64,000 nucleotides of DNA from Cedecea neteri (lineage in GTDB: Bacteria > Pseudomonadota > Gammaproteobacteria > Enterobacterales > Enterobacteriaceae), in NCBI RefSeq assembly GCF_000757825.1, contig NZ_CP009451.1, positions 2,108,001 to 2,172,000 of the forward strand, read 5' to 3'. Positions 52,961 to 61,733 of the stretch are shown piece by piece. Numbering within the stretch: position 1 is the first letter of the stretch; every line of letters begins with the position of its first letter. The notes below the pieces were generated by a model that searched no databases, was not told the DNA's origin, and worked only from the letters and a program-made list of their open reading frames with translations. A program made the position numbers and the translations under genes.

Positions 52961-53210
52961 ATGTCCACAGCGTGTGCATAAAATTCAAAAACGCGTTGTC
53001 ATTCAAGCGTCAAAATTTCTGCAAGCATTACATTAATATTTCGAAATTAAATTAAATCGTTAATTATCAATCAATTAAAATATTGATGTAATAAATATTA
53101 CATTTGTAGAAGACGAACGAAGAGACAGACGCCTGTGGATAAGTCTGTTTATAGACGTATTACAAAACGGCAAAATACCATCACCAACGCCTGCTGAGCG
53201 CTGTGGATAA
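52961..53210. other. datA: datA-like DnaA-titration locus (DnaA boxes around an IHF site)
   Basis: The 272-bp gap between queG and glyY carries three exact DnaA boxes (TTATNCACA, all on the minus strand) at 52973-52981 (TTATGCACA), 53134-53142 and 53202-53210 (both TTATCCACA), plus a weak one (ATGTCCACA) at 52961-52969. A perfect IHF consensus, TATCAATCAATTA at 53065-53077, lies between them in an AT-rich tract. E. coli datA, at 94.7 min beside the glyV operon, has the same make-up; there it binds DnaA with IHF and promotes hydrolysis of ATP-DnaA, restraining re-initiation. The location and the sites agree; activity is inferred. Confidence 0.85.
53065..53077. promoter_or_regulatory. IHF-binding site of the datA-like locus
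   Basis: TATCAATCAATTA fits WATCAANNNNTTR at every fixed position and sits in a long A/T tract, which IHF favours. Confidence 0.75.
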
Positions 53211-53231
53211 TTTTTACTTGAAAGGAAAATT

Positions 53232-53307
<76 letters not shown>

Positions 53308-53343
53308 TTGGGTGGTGCGTGGCTGTAAAAGCCAATCAAATTT

Positions 53344-53419
<76 letters not shown>

Positions 53420-53455
53420 TTGGGTGGTGCAGGCTGTAAAAGCCAAATCAAATTT

Positions 53456-53531
<76 letters not shown>

Positions 53532-53572
53532 TCTGTGTAACGCTGCAAATTCTGCATCGGTACGGGAGGCGC

Positions 53573-53600
53573 ATTATACGAGAATTCGTTTTTGTCGCAA
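53573..53600 (-). promoter_or_regulatory. Promoter of the glyVXY operon
   Basis: On the minus strand TTGCGA, a 16-base spacer and TATAAT, followed by the GC-rich discriminator GCGCC. A GC-rich discriminator is typical of tRNA promoters under stringent (ppGpp/DksA) control. Confidence 0.82.
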
Positions 53601-53687
53601 GCCCTCAAACGTTTTTTTTCGCGTTTTTTGTCTGACTGCTGGTTAAACCATCAAGATGATTATTTTATCGTCTGAAATGGCTAATTC

Positions 53688-53717
53688 CCCCTCACCTTTC
53701 GATGAGGGGACTGTTTT
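53688..53717. other. Stem-loop just after orn
   Basis: CCCCTCA/TGAGGGG (53688-53694 and 53703-53709) with an 8-base loop. A T run follows only on the plus strand, where no gene ends, so on the orn strand it is at best a weak terminator or processing hairpin. Confidence 0.4.
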
Positions 53718-54262
53718 TAAAGCTTAATAAAATTCTCACGGTAGTAGGCAAGCTCGGCCACGGACTCGCGGATATCGTCCATCGCCTGGTGAGTTCCCTG
53801 CTTTTTAAAGCCCGGCAGAATTTCCGGCTTCCAGCGGCGCGCCAGCTCTTTCAGCGTGCTCACATCGAGGTAACGATAATGGAAGTAGGCTTCCAGCTCG
53901 GGCATGTACTTAAACAGGAAGCGACGATCCTGCCCGATGCTGTTCCCGCAAATTGGGGAAGTGTTCGCCGGCACCCACTGCTGCAGAAACTCAAGCGTCG
54001 CCAGCTCCGCCGCGCGATCGTCAAGCTGACTTGCCTTCACGCGCTCAACCAGCCCGCTTGCGGTATGGGTGCGAACGTTCCAGTCGTCCATCAACCCCAG
54101 CTGTTCATCGGACTGGTGTACCGCAATGGTCGGCCCTTCTGCCAGAATGTTCAGGTTGGCATCGGTCACCAGGGTAGCAATCTCAATAATGCGATCCCGC
54201 TCGGGATCCAGACCGGTCATTTCTAAATCAATCCAAATCAGATTGTTTTCGTTTCCACTCAT
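53717..54262 (-). CDS. orn: Oligoribonuclease
   Basis: Essential 3'-to-5' exonuclease that turns di- to penta-ribonucleotides, including pGpG, into mononucleotides. The 181 residues equal E. coli Orn. The DEDDh family residues lie in [10 protein letters not shown] (Asp12, Glu14), around [11 protein letters not shown] and in the C-terminal [12 protein letters not shown] (His and Asp). The start [12 protein letters not shown] at 54262 replaces a four-codon extension. Divergent from rsgA. Confidence 0.97.
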   Translation of the reverse strand: MSGNENNLIWIDLEMTGLDPERDRIIEIATLVTDANLNILAEGPTIAVHQSDEQLGLMDDWNVRTHTASGLVERVKASQLDDRAAELATLEFLQQWVPANTSPICGNSIGQDRRFLFKYMPELEAYFHYRYLDVSTLKELARRWKPEILPGFKKQGTHQAMDDIRESVAELAYYRENFIKL

Positions 54263-54375
54263 GCTATTTTCCACCCTTCTTGTGCGTCGCCCACCCTTGA
54301 CGATGGGTTAATTCGTATAAAATAGTGTGTATCATAGAGGTTTTGCCCCCCAGGGGCGACCAGGAGCCAGTACGC

Positions 54376-55431
54376 TTGAGCAAAAATAAACTCTCCAAAG
54401 GACAACAGCGCCGCGTCAACGCAAACCACCAGCGTCGTCTGACAAAAACCGTGGAGAAAGCCGACTACGACGATGCCCAGTTTGGTGAACCGCGCGAAGG
54501 CACGGTAATCAGCCGCTTTGGCCAGCATGCAGACGTCGAGTCGCATGAAGGCACGGTACACCGCTGCAACATTCGTCGCACCATTCGTTCGCTGGTCACC
54601 GGCGACAAGGTAGTCTGGCGCTTAGCGAAAGAGGCCGCAGAAGGCGTCTCTAAAAAAGGGATCGTGGAGGCCGTACACGAGCGCACCTCCGTACTGACCC
54701 GTCCAGACTTTTACGATGGCGTAAAGCCGATTGCGGCAAACATCGACCAGATAATCATCGTTTCGGCTATCCTGCCGGAGCTGTCGCTGAACATTATCGA
54801 CCGTTACCTCGTAGCCTGCGAAACCCTCGACGTTGAGCCGCTGCTGGTACTGAACAAAACTGACCTGCTGGATGATGAAGGCCGCGCCTTCGTTAACGAG
54901 CAGATGGATATCTACCGCAAGATTGGCTATCGCGTGCTGATGGTCTCCAGCTACAAGGCGGAAGGGCTAAAAGATCTTGAGGCCGAGCTGGTTGGCCGTA
55001 TCAGCATCTTCGCCGGCCAGTCAGGCGTGGGTAAATCAAGCCTGCTGAACAACCTGCTGGGCTTCACTGAAAAACAGATCCTGGTAAACGACGTTTCCGA
55101 CGTTTCCGGCCTCGGTCAGCACACCACCACCGCCTCTCGCCTCTATCACTTCCCGGGCGGCGGCGACGTGATTGACTCCCCAGGCGTGCGTGAGTTTGGT
55201 CTTTGGCACCTGGAACCTGAACAAATCACCCACGGATTTGTCGAATTCCATGACTATTTAGGCCGTTGTAAATATCGCGACTGCCGTCACGACAACGATC
55301 CAGGCTGCGCCCTGCGTGAGGCCGTGGAGAAAGGCGAGATAGCCGAAACACGTTTTGAAAACTACCACCGTATTCTGGAAAGCATGGCGCAGGTAAAAAC
55401 GCGTAAAAGCTTTTCTGATACTGACAACTGA
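54376..55431 (+). CDS. rsgA: RsgA, small-ribosomal-subunit biogenesis GTPase
   Basis: Circularly permuted GTPase that checks late 30S maturation. The 351 residues (E. coli 350) have an N-terminal OB fold, then motifs in permuted order: G4 NKTD, G1 [10 protein letters not shown]3 DSPG, and a C-terminal zinc finger [14 protein letters not shown]. The start is TTG at 54376 ([12 protein letters not shown]), 9 bases after AGGAG. No ATG fits; an upstream ORF extension to 54325 lies in the leader. Divergent from orn and followed by psd. Confidence 0.95.
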   Translation: MSKNKLSKGQQRRVNANHQRRLTKTVEKADYDDAQFGEPREGTVISRFGQHADVESHEGTVHRCNIRRTIRSLVTGDKVVWRLAKEAAEGVSKKGIVEAVHERTSVLTRPDFYDGVKPIAANIDQIIIVSAILPELSLNIIDRYLVACETLDVEPLLVLNKTDLLDDEGRAFVNEQMDIYRKIGYRVLMVSSYKAEGLKDLEAELVGRISIFAGQSGVGKSSLLNNLLGFTEKQILVNDVSDVSGLGQHTTTASRLYHFPGGGDVIDSPGVREFGLWHLEPEQITHGFVEFHDYLGRCKYRDCRHDNDPGCALREAVEKGEIAETRFENYHRILESMAQVKTRKSFSDTDN

Positions 55432-55509
55432 CAATTAAGCTGGGCATCGCTAGAATCGCCCCTTTTCTGTATCGGCCCACCTATCAGGGCATTTAGCCAG
55501 GAGGCTATT

Positions 55510-56469
55510 TTGTTAGACAACATTAAACTTTCGCTCCAGTACCTTCTGCCAAAACTGTGGCTGACTCGCCTGGCAGGCTGGGGCGCAAGCAAACGTGCTG
55601 GCTGGCTGACCAAGCTGGTCATCGATTTGTTCGTCAAGTACTACAAAGTAGACATGAACGAGGCGCAGAAGCCGGACACCGCAGCTTACCGCACCTTCAA
55701 CGACTTCTTTGTGCGTCCGCTTCGCGATGACGTTCGCCCGATGAACACCGATCCGAGCGTGCTGGTCATGCCTGCCGACGGCGTGATAAGCCAGCTGGGC
55801 CGCATCGAAGAAGACAAAATCCTGCAGGCGAAAGGCCATAACTACAGCCTGGAAGCGCTGCTGGCGGGTAACTACCTGATGGCCGATCTGTTCCGTAACG
55901 GCAGTTTCGCCACGACTTACCTTTCTCCACGCGACTATCATCGCGTGCATATGCCGTGTAACGGTATTCTGCGCGAAATGATTTATGTGCCAGGCGATCT
56001 GTTCTCCGTGAATCACCTGACCGCGCAAAACGTGCCTAACCTTTTTGCCCGTAACGAACGCGTTATCTGCCTGTTCGACACAGAGTTTGGTCCAATGGCA
56101 CAAATTCTGGTTGGTGCTACCATTGTTGGCAGCATCGAAACCGTCTGGGCCGGGACTATCACCCCACCGCGTGAGGGCGTTATCAAACGCTGGACCTGGC
56201 CTGCCGGTGAAAGCGAAGGCGCTGTGGCACTGCTGAAGGGTCAGGAAATGGGCCGCTTCAAGCTGGGCTCCACGGTGATTAACCTGTTTGCACCGGGCAA
56301 AGTAAACCTGGTCGAGCAGCTGAAAAGCCTGTCAGCAACGAAAATCGGTGAACCTCTGGCCATTTCTACCGAGCCTGTTATTGAGCCTGAAGTGCCGGTG
56401 AGCGAAATCCCTGCCGACGTTCTGGAAACCGAAGCAGACGTACCGGAAGAGCCAAAAACCGCAGAATAA
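55510..56469 (+). CDS. psd: Phosphatidylserine decarboxylase proenzyme
   Basis: Makes phosphatidylethanolamine, the main membrane lipid, at the inner membrane. The 319-residue proenzyme (E. coli 322) cleaves itself at Gly-Ser in the motif [11 protein letters not shown] to give the pyruvoyl-bearing alpha chain and the beta chain. [16 protein letters not shown] holds the catalytic His. The start is TTG at 55510, after AGGAGG. The acidic C-terminal tail diverges from E. coli, as is usual. It lies about 80 bp after rsgA and 145 bp before mscM. Confidence 0.96.
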   Translation: MLDNIKLSLQYLLPKLWLTRLAGWGASKRAGWLTKLVIDLFVKYYKVDMNEAQKPDTAAYRTFNDFFVRPLRDDVRPMNTDPSVLVMPADGVISQLGRIEEDKILQAKGHNYSLEALLAGNYLMADLFRNGSFATTYLSPRDYHRVHMPCNGILREMIYVPGDLFSVNHLTAQNVPNLFARNERVICLFDTEFGPMAQILVGATIVGSIETVWAGTITPPREGVIKRWTWPAGESEGAVALLKGQEMGRFKLGSTVINLFAPGKVNLVEQLKSLSATKIGEPLAISTEPVIEPEVPVSEIPADVLETEADVPEEPKTAE

Positions 56470-56526
56470 TGTCGAAGAACAGGCGACTGGCAACCCAGAA
56501 GCCTGAAAGACAACAGCACTTAACCA

Positions 56527-56550
56527 TGAAAATCAACCCATTGATTTTCA
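56527..56550 (+). other. Stem-loop in the psd-mscM spacer
   Basis: TGAAAATCAA and TTGATTTTCA form a perfect 10-bp stem around the loop CCCA. It precedes a second hairpin (56562-56590). Role unclear; perhaps a 3' stabiliser of the psd message. Confidence 0.5.
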
Positions 56551-56561
56551 GCTGAAACCTC

Positions 56562-56590
56562 AAAGAGGGAAACCGTGCTTTCCCTCTTTT
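56562..56590 (+). terminator. Terminator between psd and mscM
   Basis: Perfect 11-bp stem AAAGAGGGAAA/TTTCCCTCTTT with loop CCGTGC, ending in TTTT. It would end or attenuate the psd transcript 24 bases before mscM. Confidence 0.75.
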
Positions 56591-56614
56591 CCAGCAACGT
56601 TATAGGTAACTGAC

Positions 56615-59600
56615 GTGCGCCTGATTATCACTTTCCTGATGGCCTGGTGCCTCAGCCTGGGGGCGTATGCAGCAACAGCGCCCGATGCAAAACAAATCTC
56701 GCAGGAACTGGAGCAGGCTAAGGCCGCCAAAAACACGCCAAACCAGGCGGAAATTGTGGAAGCTCTCCAGTCGGCGCTGAACGCGTTAGATGAACGCAAA
56801 GCCTCGCTTGAACGCGCCGAACAATACCAGCAAGTCATTGATAACTTCCCTAAGCTGTCGCAAACCCTGCGCAAACAGCTGACCAACCTGCGCGATGAAC
56901 CTGAAGAAGTGCCGCCGGGCATGAGCAGCGACGCGTTAAACCAGGAGATTTTGCAGGTCAGCAGCCAGCTGCTGGACAAAAGCCGACTTGCCCAGCAGGA
57001 GCAGGAAAGAACCCGCGACATCAGCGACTCGCTAAGCCAGCTCCCTCAACAGCAAACGGATACTCGTCGGCAGCTCAACGACATTGAGCGTCGCGCGGGC
57101 TCTCAGCAAAGTGGCAGCACGCCCCTGGCCCAGGCACAGCACTTCCTGCTGCAGGCTGAATCCGCCCGACTGAAGGCTCAGGTGGATGAACTCGAACTGG
57201 CTCAGCTTTCCGCTAACAACCGCCAGGAGCTTGCGCGCATGCGCGCCGAGCTGGCGCAAAAGCAGAGTACGCAGCTGGATGCCTACCTCCAGGCTCTGAG
57301 AAACCAGCTCAACAGCCAGCGCCAGCGTGAAGCGGAACAGGCGCTGGAAAGCACCGAGCTGCTGGCGGAAACCAGCGCTAACCTGCCGCCAGAAATATTC
57401 GAGCAGTTCAAAAATAACCGCGAACTCTCTCAGGCACTCAATCAACAGGCCCAGCGCATGGACCTGGTGGCCTCTCAGCAACGTCAGGCCAATAACCAGA
57501 CGCTGCAGGTCCGCCAGGCGCTCAATACGCTGCGAGAGCAGTCCCAATGGCTGGGCGTCTCGAACGTGCTGGGTGAAGCACTGCGCGCCCAGGTTGCCCG
57601 CCTGCCGGACATGCCAAAGCCGCAGCAGCTGGACACCGAGCTGGCTCAGCTGCGCGTAGAGCGCCTGCACTATGAAGATTTGCTCAATAAACACGCCCAG
57701 CTACGCCAGGTTCGCCAGGCTGACGGCAGCCCGCTGACCGCCGAGCAAAATAAGATCCTGCAGGCGCAGCTTCGCACCCAACGTGAGCTGCTGAACTCGC
57801 TGCTGCAGGGCGGCGATACCCTGATTCTCGAGTTAACCAAGCTGAAAGTGGCGAACAGCCAGCTTGAAGACGCGCTGAAAGAAGTGAATGAAGCGACCCA
57901 CCGCTACCTGTTCTGGACGTCTGACGTCAGCCCAATAGGCATCAGTTGGCCGCTGGAAATCGTGCAAGATCTGCGGCGTCTGGTGTCGCTGGATACCTTT
58001 AGCCAGTTGGGTAAAGCCGCGATCATGATGGTAACCAGCAAAGAAACGCTGCTGCCGCTCTTCGGCGCGCTGATTCTGGTTGGGTTTAGCATTAGCTCGC
58101 GCCGTCACTTCACTGCCTTCCTCGAGCGCTCCAGCGCCAAAGTCGGAAAAGTAACGCAGGACCACTTCCGCCTGACGCTACGCACCGTGTTCTGGTCGAT
58201 TCTGGTCGCCTCTCCGCTCCCCGTGCTGTGGGCAACGCTGGGTTATGGTTTGCAGGAAGCGTGGCCTTACCCCATCGCGGTGGCGATAGGCGACGGCGTT
58301 ACCGCTACGGTGCCTCTACTTTGGGGGGTGATGATCTGCGCGACGTTCGCACGCCCTACCGGGCTGTTTGTGGTGCATTTTGGCTGGCCGCGCGAGCGCG
58401 TAGGTCGGGCCATGCGCTACTACATCATGAGCATAGGCCTGATTGTGCCGCTGATCATGGCGCTGATTATGTTCGACAATCTCAACGACCGGGAATTTTC
58501 AGCCTCGTTGGGCAGGCTTTGCTTCATCATGATTTGCGGCGCGTTGGCTATCGTCACGCTCAGCCTTAAACGTGCCGGGCTACCGCTCTATCTCGACAAG
58601 CAGGGCGATGGTGACAACATCGTGAACACCATTCTGTGGAACCTGCTGCTCTGTGCTCCGTTGATGGCTATCCTGGCGGCTATCGTCGGCTATCTGATGA
58701 CGGCTCAGGCGCTGCTGGCACGTCTGGAAACCTCCGTAGCCATCTGGTTCCTGCTGCTGGTGATTTATCACATCATCCGCCGCTGGATGCTTATCCAGCG
58801 CCGCCGTCTGGCCTTTGACCGCGCTAAACACCGCCGGGCTGAAATCCTTGCCCAACGAGCGCGTGGGGAAGAAGATACGGCGCATGCTAACAGCACCGAA
58901 GGCTCGGTAGAAACCGTGGACGAGCCGGAAGTCGATCTCGATACCATCAGCGCCCAGTCTTTGCGCCTGGTTCGCTCAATTCTGATGCTTATTGCCCTGC
59001 TGTCGGTGATTTTTCTGTGGTCCGAAATCCACTCGGCGTTTGGCTTCCTCGGTAACATCACGCTGTGGGACGTCACCTCCACTGTTCAGGGTGTGGAAAG
59101 CATCGAACCGATTACGCTTGGCGCGGTACTGATTGCCATTCTGGTACTGATTATTACCACGCAGCTGGTGCGTAACTTACCAGCGCTGCTGGAGCTGGCC
59201 ATTCTTCAACACCTGAACTTAACGCCAGGCACCGGCTATGCCATTACCACCATCACCAAATATCTGCTGCTGCTGATTGGCGGGCTGGTGGGCTTCTCGA
59301 TGATCGGGATTGAGTGGTCCAAGCTGCAGTGGCTGGTAGCCGCACTCAGCGTGGGGTTGGGCTTCGGTTTACAGCAAATCTTCGCCAACTTCGTCTCTGG
59401 CCTGATTATTCTGTTCGAGAAGCCGATACGCATCGGCGACACGGTGACCATCCGTGACCTGACGGGCACCATCACGCGAATCAACACCCGTGCGACCACC
59501 ATCAGCGACTGGGACCGAAAAGAAATCATCGTTCCGAACCAGGCATTTATTACCGAGCAGTTTATCAACTGGTCGCTTTCGGACTCGGTCACGCGTGTGG

Positions 59601-59953
59601 TGCTCACCATTCCGGCCCCGTCAGAAGCGAATACGGAAGAGGTCACCAAAGTCCTGCTGGAAGCCGCGCACCGCTGCACGCTGGTGCTCGATACGCCGCA
59701 GCCGGAAGCATTCCTGGTCGATCTCCAGCAGGGTATCCAGGTCTTCGAACTGCGTATTCACGCGGCGGAGATGGGCCACCGAATGCCGCTGCGCCACGAA
59801 ATCCACCAGCTGATTCTGCAGGGCTTCCGCGAGCACAACATCGAGATGCCGTTCCCACCGTTCCAGATGCGTCTGGAAAGCCTCAGCGGGCAGCGTAGCA
59901 GTAAGACGATTAAATCCGCGGGCAGAGCCGCCAGAACGCCTGGCAGCCTGTAA
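56615..59953 (+). CDS. mscM: MscM, miniconductance mechanosensitive channel (YjeP)
   Basis: Large MscS-family channel that opens under hypo-osmotic shock. The 1112 residues (E. coli 1107) show a signal peptide (MRLIITFLMAWCLSLGAYA), a long coiled-coil periplasmic domain to about 470, roughly eleven membrane helices from about 480 on, and the MscS pore and beta domains near 870-1090 (VALSVGLGFGLQQIFANFVSGLIILFEKPIRIGDTVTI region). The start is GTG at 56615. In E. coli the neighbour after mscM is epmA; here it is yhaJ in opposite orientation. Confidence 0.97.
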   Translation: MRLIITFLMAWCLSLGAYAATAPDAKQISQELEQAKAAKNTPNQAEIVEALQSALNALDERKASLERAEQYQQVIDNFPKLSQTLRKQLTNLRDEPEEVPPGMSSDALNQEILQVSSQLLDKSRLAQQEQERTRDISDSLSQLPQQQTDTRRQLNDIERRAGSQQSGSTPLAQAQHFLLQAESARLKAQVDELELAQLSANNRQELARMRAELAQKQSTQLDAYLQALRNQLNSQRQREAEQALESTELLAETSANLPPEIFEQFKNNRELSQALNQQAQRMDLVASQQRQANNQTLQVRQALNTLREQSQWLGVSNVLGEALRAQVARLPDMPKPQQLDTELAQLRVERLHYEDLLNKHAQLRQVRQADGSPLTAEQNKILQAQLRTQRELLNSLLQGGDTLILELTKLKVANSQLEDALKEVNEATHRYLFWTSDVSPIGISWPLEIVQDLRRLVSLDTFSQLGKAAIMMVTSKETLLPLFGALILVGFSISSRRHFTAFLERSSAKVGKVTQDHFRLTLRTVFWSILVASPLPVLWATLGYGLQEAWPYPIAVAIGDGVTATVPLLWGVMICATFARPTGLFVVHFGWPRERVGRAMRYYIMSIGLIVPLIMALIMFDNLNDREFSASLGRLCFIMICGALAIVTLSLKRAGLPLYLDKQGDGDNIVNTILWNLLLCAPLMAILAAIVGYLMTAQALLARLETSVAIWFLLLVIYHIIRRWMLIQRRRLAFDRAKHRRAEILAQRARGEEDTAHANSTEGSVETVDEPEVDLDTISAQSLRLVRSILMLIALLSVIFLWSEIHSAFGFLGNITLWDVTSTVQGVESIEPITLGAVLIAILVLIITTQLVRNLPALLELAILQHLNLTPGTGYAITTITKYLLLLIGGLVGFSMIGIEWSKLQWLVAALSVGLGFGLQQIFANFVSGLIILFEKPIRIGDTVTIRDLTGTITRINTRATTISDWDRKEIIVPNQAFITEQFINWSLSDSVTRVVLTIPAPSEANTEEVTKVLLEAAHRCTLVLDTPQPEAFLVDLQQGIQVFELRIHAAEMGHRMPLRHEIHQLILQGFREHNIEMPFPPFQMRLESLSGQRSSKTIKSAGRAARTPGSL

Positions 59954-59964
59954 TTTCATGGAAG

Positions 59965-60000
59965 GAAAAAAACGCGTTGGCAAAACCAACGCGTTTTTTT
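59965..60000. terminator. Bidirectional terminator between mscM and yhaJ
   Basis: Perfect 10-bp stem AACGCGTTGG/CCAACGCGTT with loop CAAAA, flanked by A and T runs. It separates convergent mscM and yhaJ and marks the border of the rearranged segment. Confidence 0.92.
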
Positions 60001-60889
60001 ATTTCAGCAGTTTAGGCAACTCACGCAGGCACCAGGCTTTGGCCTCGCCCATGCTGTCGCGTCGCCACGCCATAATGATATCAATCTCGTTGGTGTACTC
60101 CGGGCTAACCACCCGCAGGCGGCCTTCGGCAATATCCTGCTCTACCAATGGGTAGGGCATCGTCGCTACGCCAAGCCCGGCCAGCAGCGCCAGCCTTTTC
60201 TCTTCGATAGAACTCACCGTCAGGCGCGGCTGTTTGTCCAGCAGTCGGACCGTTAGCACCGGCCTTTCACGAGCGGTGTCGGCTACCGCCACGCCACGGT
60301 ATTTCACGCGGGTCACTTCAGACAGCGGCTCCGGTTCCTGATGAATAGGATGATCCGGGGCGGCAACATACACGCTCATCACTTTGTACAGCTTGCGGGA
60401 GTTAATTTCCGACGAGCTGCGGAAGTGCATATCCGGCGCAATGACAATATCCGCCCTTCCCTGCTCAAGCCGTTCCCAGGCCCCGGCCAGCACCTCGGTA
60501 AAAATAGACAGCTGGGTGTCAGCCTTAGCGGCCAGCTTGTCGACTAGCGGGAACAATTTCTCCGTCGGCACCAGCGCTTCGGTAACGATGGTCAGGTTTG
60601 CTTCCCAGCCTCGCGCCAGCGCTTCAGCATCGGTCGTCAGCTTATCAGCAGCCTCCAGCAGTACCCGCCCTCGCTCCAGCAGCATACGCCCCACGTTGGT
60701 GAATTTGGTGCGATGGCCCGAACGGTCAAATAGCACAACATCCAGTTCTTCTTCTAATTTTTGCATGGTGTAGCTAAGCGCTGACGGCACGCGCCCCAGC
60801 TCGTCGGCAGCGGCGGCAAAACTGCCCCGCCTGTCGATTGCATCCATGACCCTTAACGCTTCCAGCGTCAACGCCCTTTCTTTCGCCAT
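59999..60889 (-). CDS. yhaJ: YhaJ, LysR-family transcriptional regulator
   Basis: A 296-residue regulator (E. coli YhaJ 298). The N-terminal helix-turn-helix (residues 7-66, LEALRVMDAIDRRGSFAAAADELG) is virtually identical to E. coli YhaJ, so it should bind the same sites; the C-terminal effector domain is well kept. The E. coli protein controls yqjF and has been tied to response to nitroaromatic compounds and to virulence in pathogenic strains. It is divergent from yhaK, as in E. coli, and may control it. Confidence 0.95.
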   Translation of the reverse strand: MAKERALTLEALRVMDAIDRRGSFAAAADELGRVPSALSYTMQKLEEELDVVLFDRSGHRTKFTNVGRMLLERGRVLLEAADKLTTDAEALARGWEANLTIVTEALVPTEKLFPLVDKLAAKADTQLSIFTEVLAGAWERLEQGRADIVIAPDMHFRSSSEINSRKLYKVMSVYVAAPDHPIHQEPEPLSEVTRVKYRGVAVADTARERPVLTVRLLDKQPRLTVSSIEEKRLALLAGLGVATMPYPLVEQDIAEGRLRVVSPEYTNEIDIIMAWRRDSMGEAKAWCLRELPKLLK

Positions 60890-60994
60890 TTCGTTCTCAT
60901 TCAGGAAATTTGAACATACCGAGCAGATTAACTGGCTAACAATGCAGCGTCCAGACCCTTAACATGGGTTTAGTGTAAAGAGAGGTCAAGAATT

Positions 60995-61696
60995 ATGATT
61001 ACGACAAGAACAGCCAAACAGTGTGGTAAAGCTGACTACGGATGGCTGCAGGCTCGCTACACCTTTTCTTTTGGACATTACTTCGACCCGAAACTGCTGG
61101 GCTACGCCTCCCTGCGCGTGCTCAACCAGGAAGTCCTGGCGCCCGGCGCATCGTTTCAGCCGCGCGGCTACCCAAAGGTAGACATCCTTAACCTGATTCT
61201 GGAAGGGGAAGCGGAATACCGCGACAGCGAAGGCAACCATGTCCAGGCCAGCGCAGGCGAAGTTCTGCTGCTATCGACCCAGCCCGGCATCAGCTATAGC
61301 GAGCACAACATCAGCAAAGAGAAATCACTGACGCGGATGCAGCTGTGGCTGGACGCCTGTCCGGAGAGTGAAAATCCGCTGGTGCAAAAGGTCCCGCTGA
61401 AAGGAGCATCGCATCAGCTAATTGCCTCGCCGGACGGCAGCAGTAACAGCCTGCAGCTGCGCCAGCAGGTATGGATCCATCATATTGAGATGGAAAAAGG
61501 CGAACAGCTAAACTTCCAGCTCCATGGCCCGCGTGCCTACCTGCAGTCGATTCACGGCACGGTACACGCGGTGACATCGTCCGAAGAGAAGGAAGGGTTA
61601 ACCTGCGGCGACGGCGCGTTTATTCGAGATGAAGCGAAAATCACGTTGGTGGCAGATACGCCGCTGCGTGCGCTGCTGATTGATTTGCCGGTTTAA
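60995..61696 (+). CDS. yhaK: YhaK, pirin-family bicupin
   Basis: A 233-residue cytoplasmic bicupin, equal in length to E. coli YhaK. The N-terminal cupin (about 40-120) begins in the pirin-like manner (RYTFSFGHYFDPKLLGYASLRVLNQE, HVQASAGEVLLLSTQPG); the C-terminal cupin ends LRALLIDLPV. E. coli YhaK does not show the usual pirin metal site and has been proposed as an oxidative-stress marker; the reaction is unknown. Confidence 0.94.
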   Translation: MITTRTAKQCGKADYGWLQARYTFSFGHYFDPKLLGYASLRVLNQEVLAPGASFQPRGYPKVDILNLILEGEAEYRDSEGNHVQASAGEVLLLSTQPGISYSEHNISKEKSLTRMQLWLDACPESENPLVQKVPLKGASHQLIASPDGSSNSLQLRQQVWIHHIEMEKGEQLNFQLHGPRAYLQSIHGTVHAVTSSEEKEGLTCGDGAFIRDEAKITLVADTPLRALLIDLPV

Positions 61697-61701
61697 ACTC
61701 T

Positions 61702-61720
61702 CCCCGACGTGATGTCGGGG
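61702..61720. other. Stem-loop between yhaK and cyuA
   Basis: Perfect 7-bp stem CCCCGAC/GTCGGGG with loop GTGAT in the 37-bp gap of the convergent pair. There is no T run, so it is a weak candidate terminator. Confidence 0.5.
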
Positions 61721-61733
61721 ATGAGCCCGTTAG

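Noticed and set aside
52960..53231. tRNA-Gly 3' end as an attachment site for an integrated element
   Set aside because: I looked for a second copy of the tRNA 3' end and for an integrase nearby and saw neither; the gap is explained by the DnaA and IHF sites.
54297..54323. Sigma-70 promoter for rsgA with TTGACG and TATAAA
   Set aside because: The spacing between the two boxes is only 13-15 bases, too short for a normal promoter.
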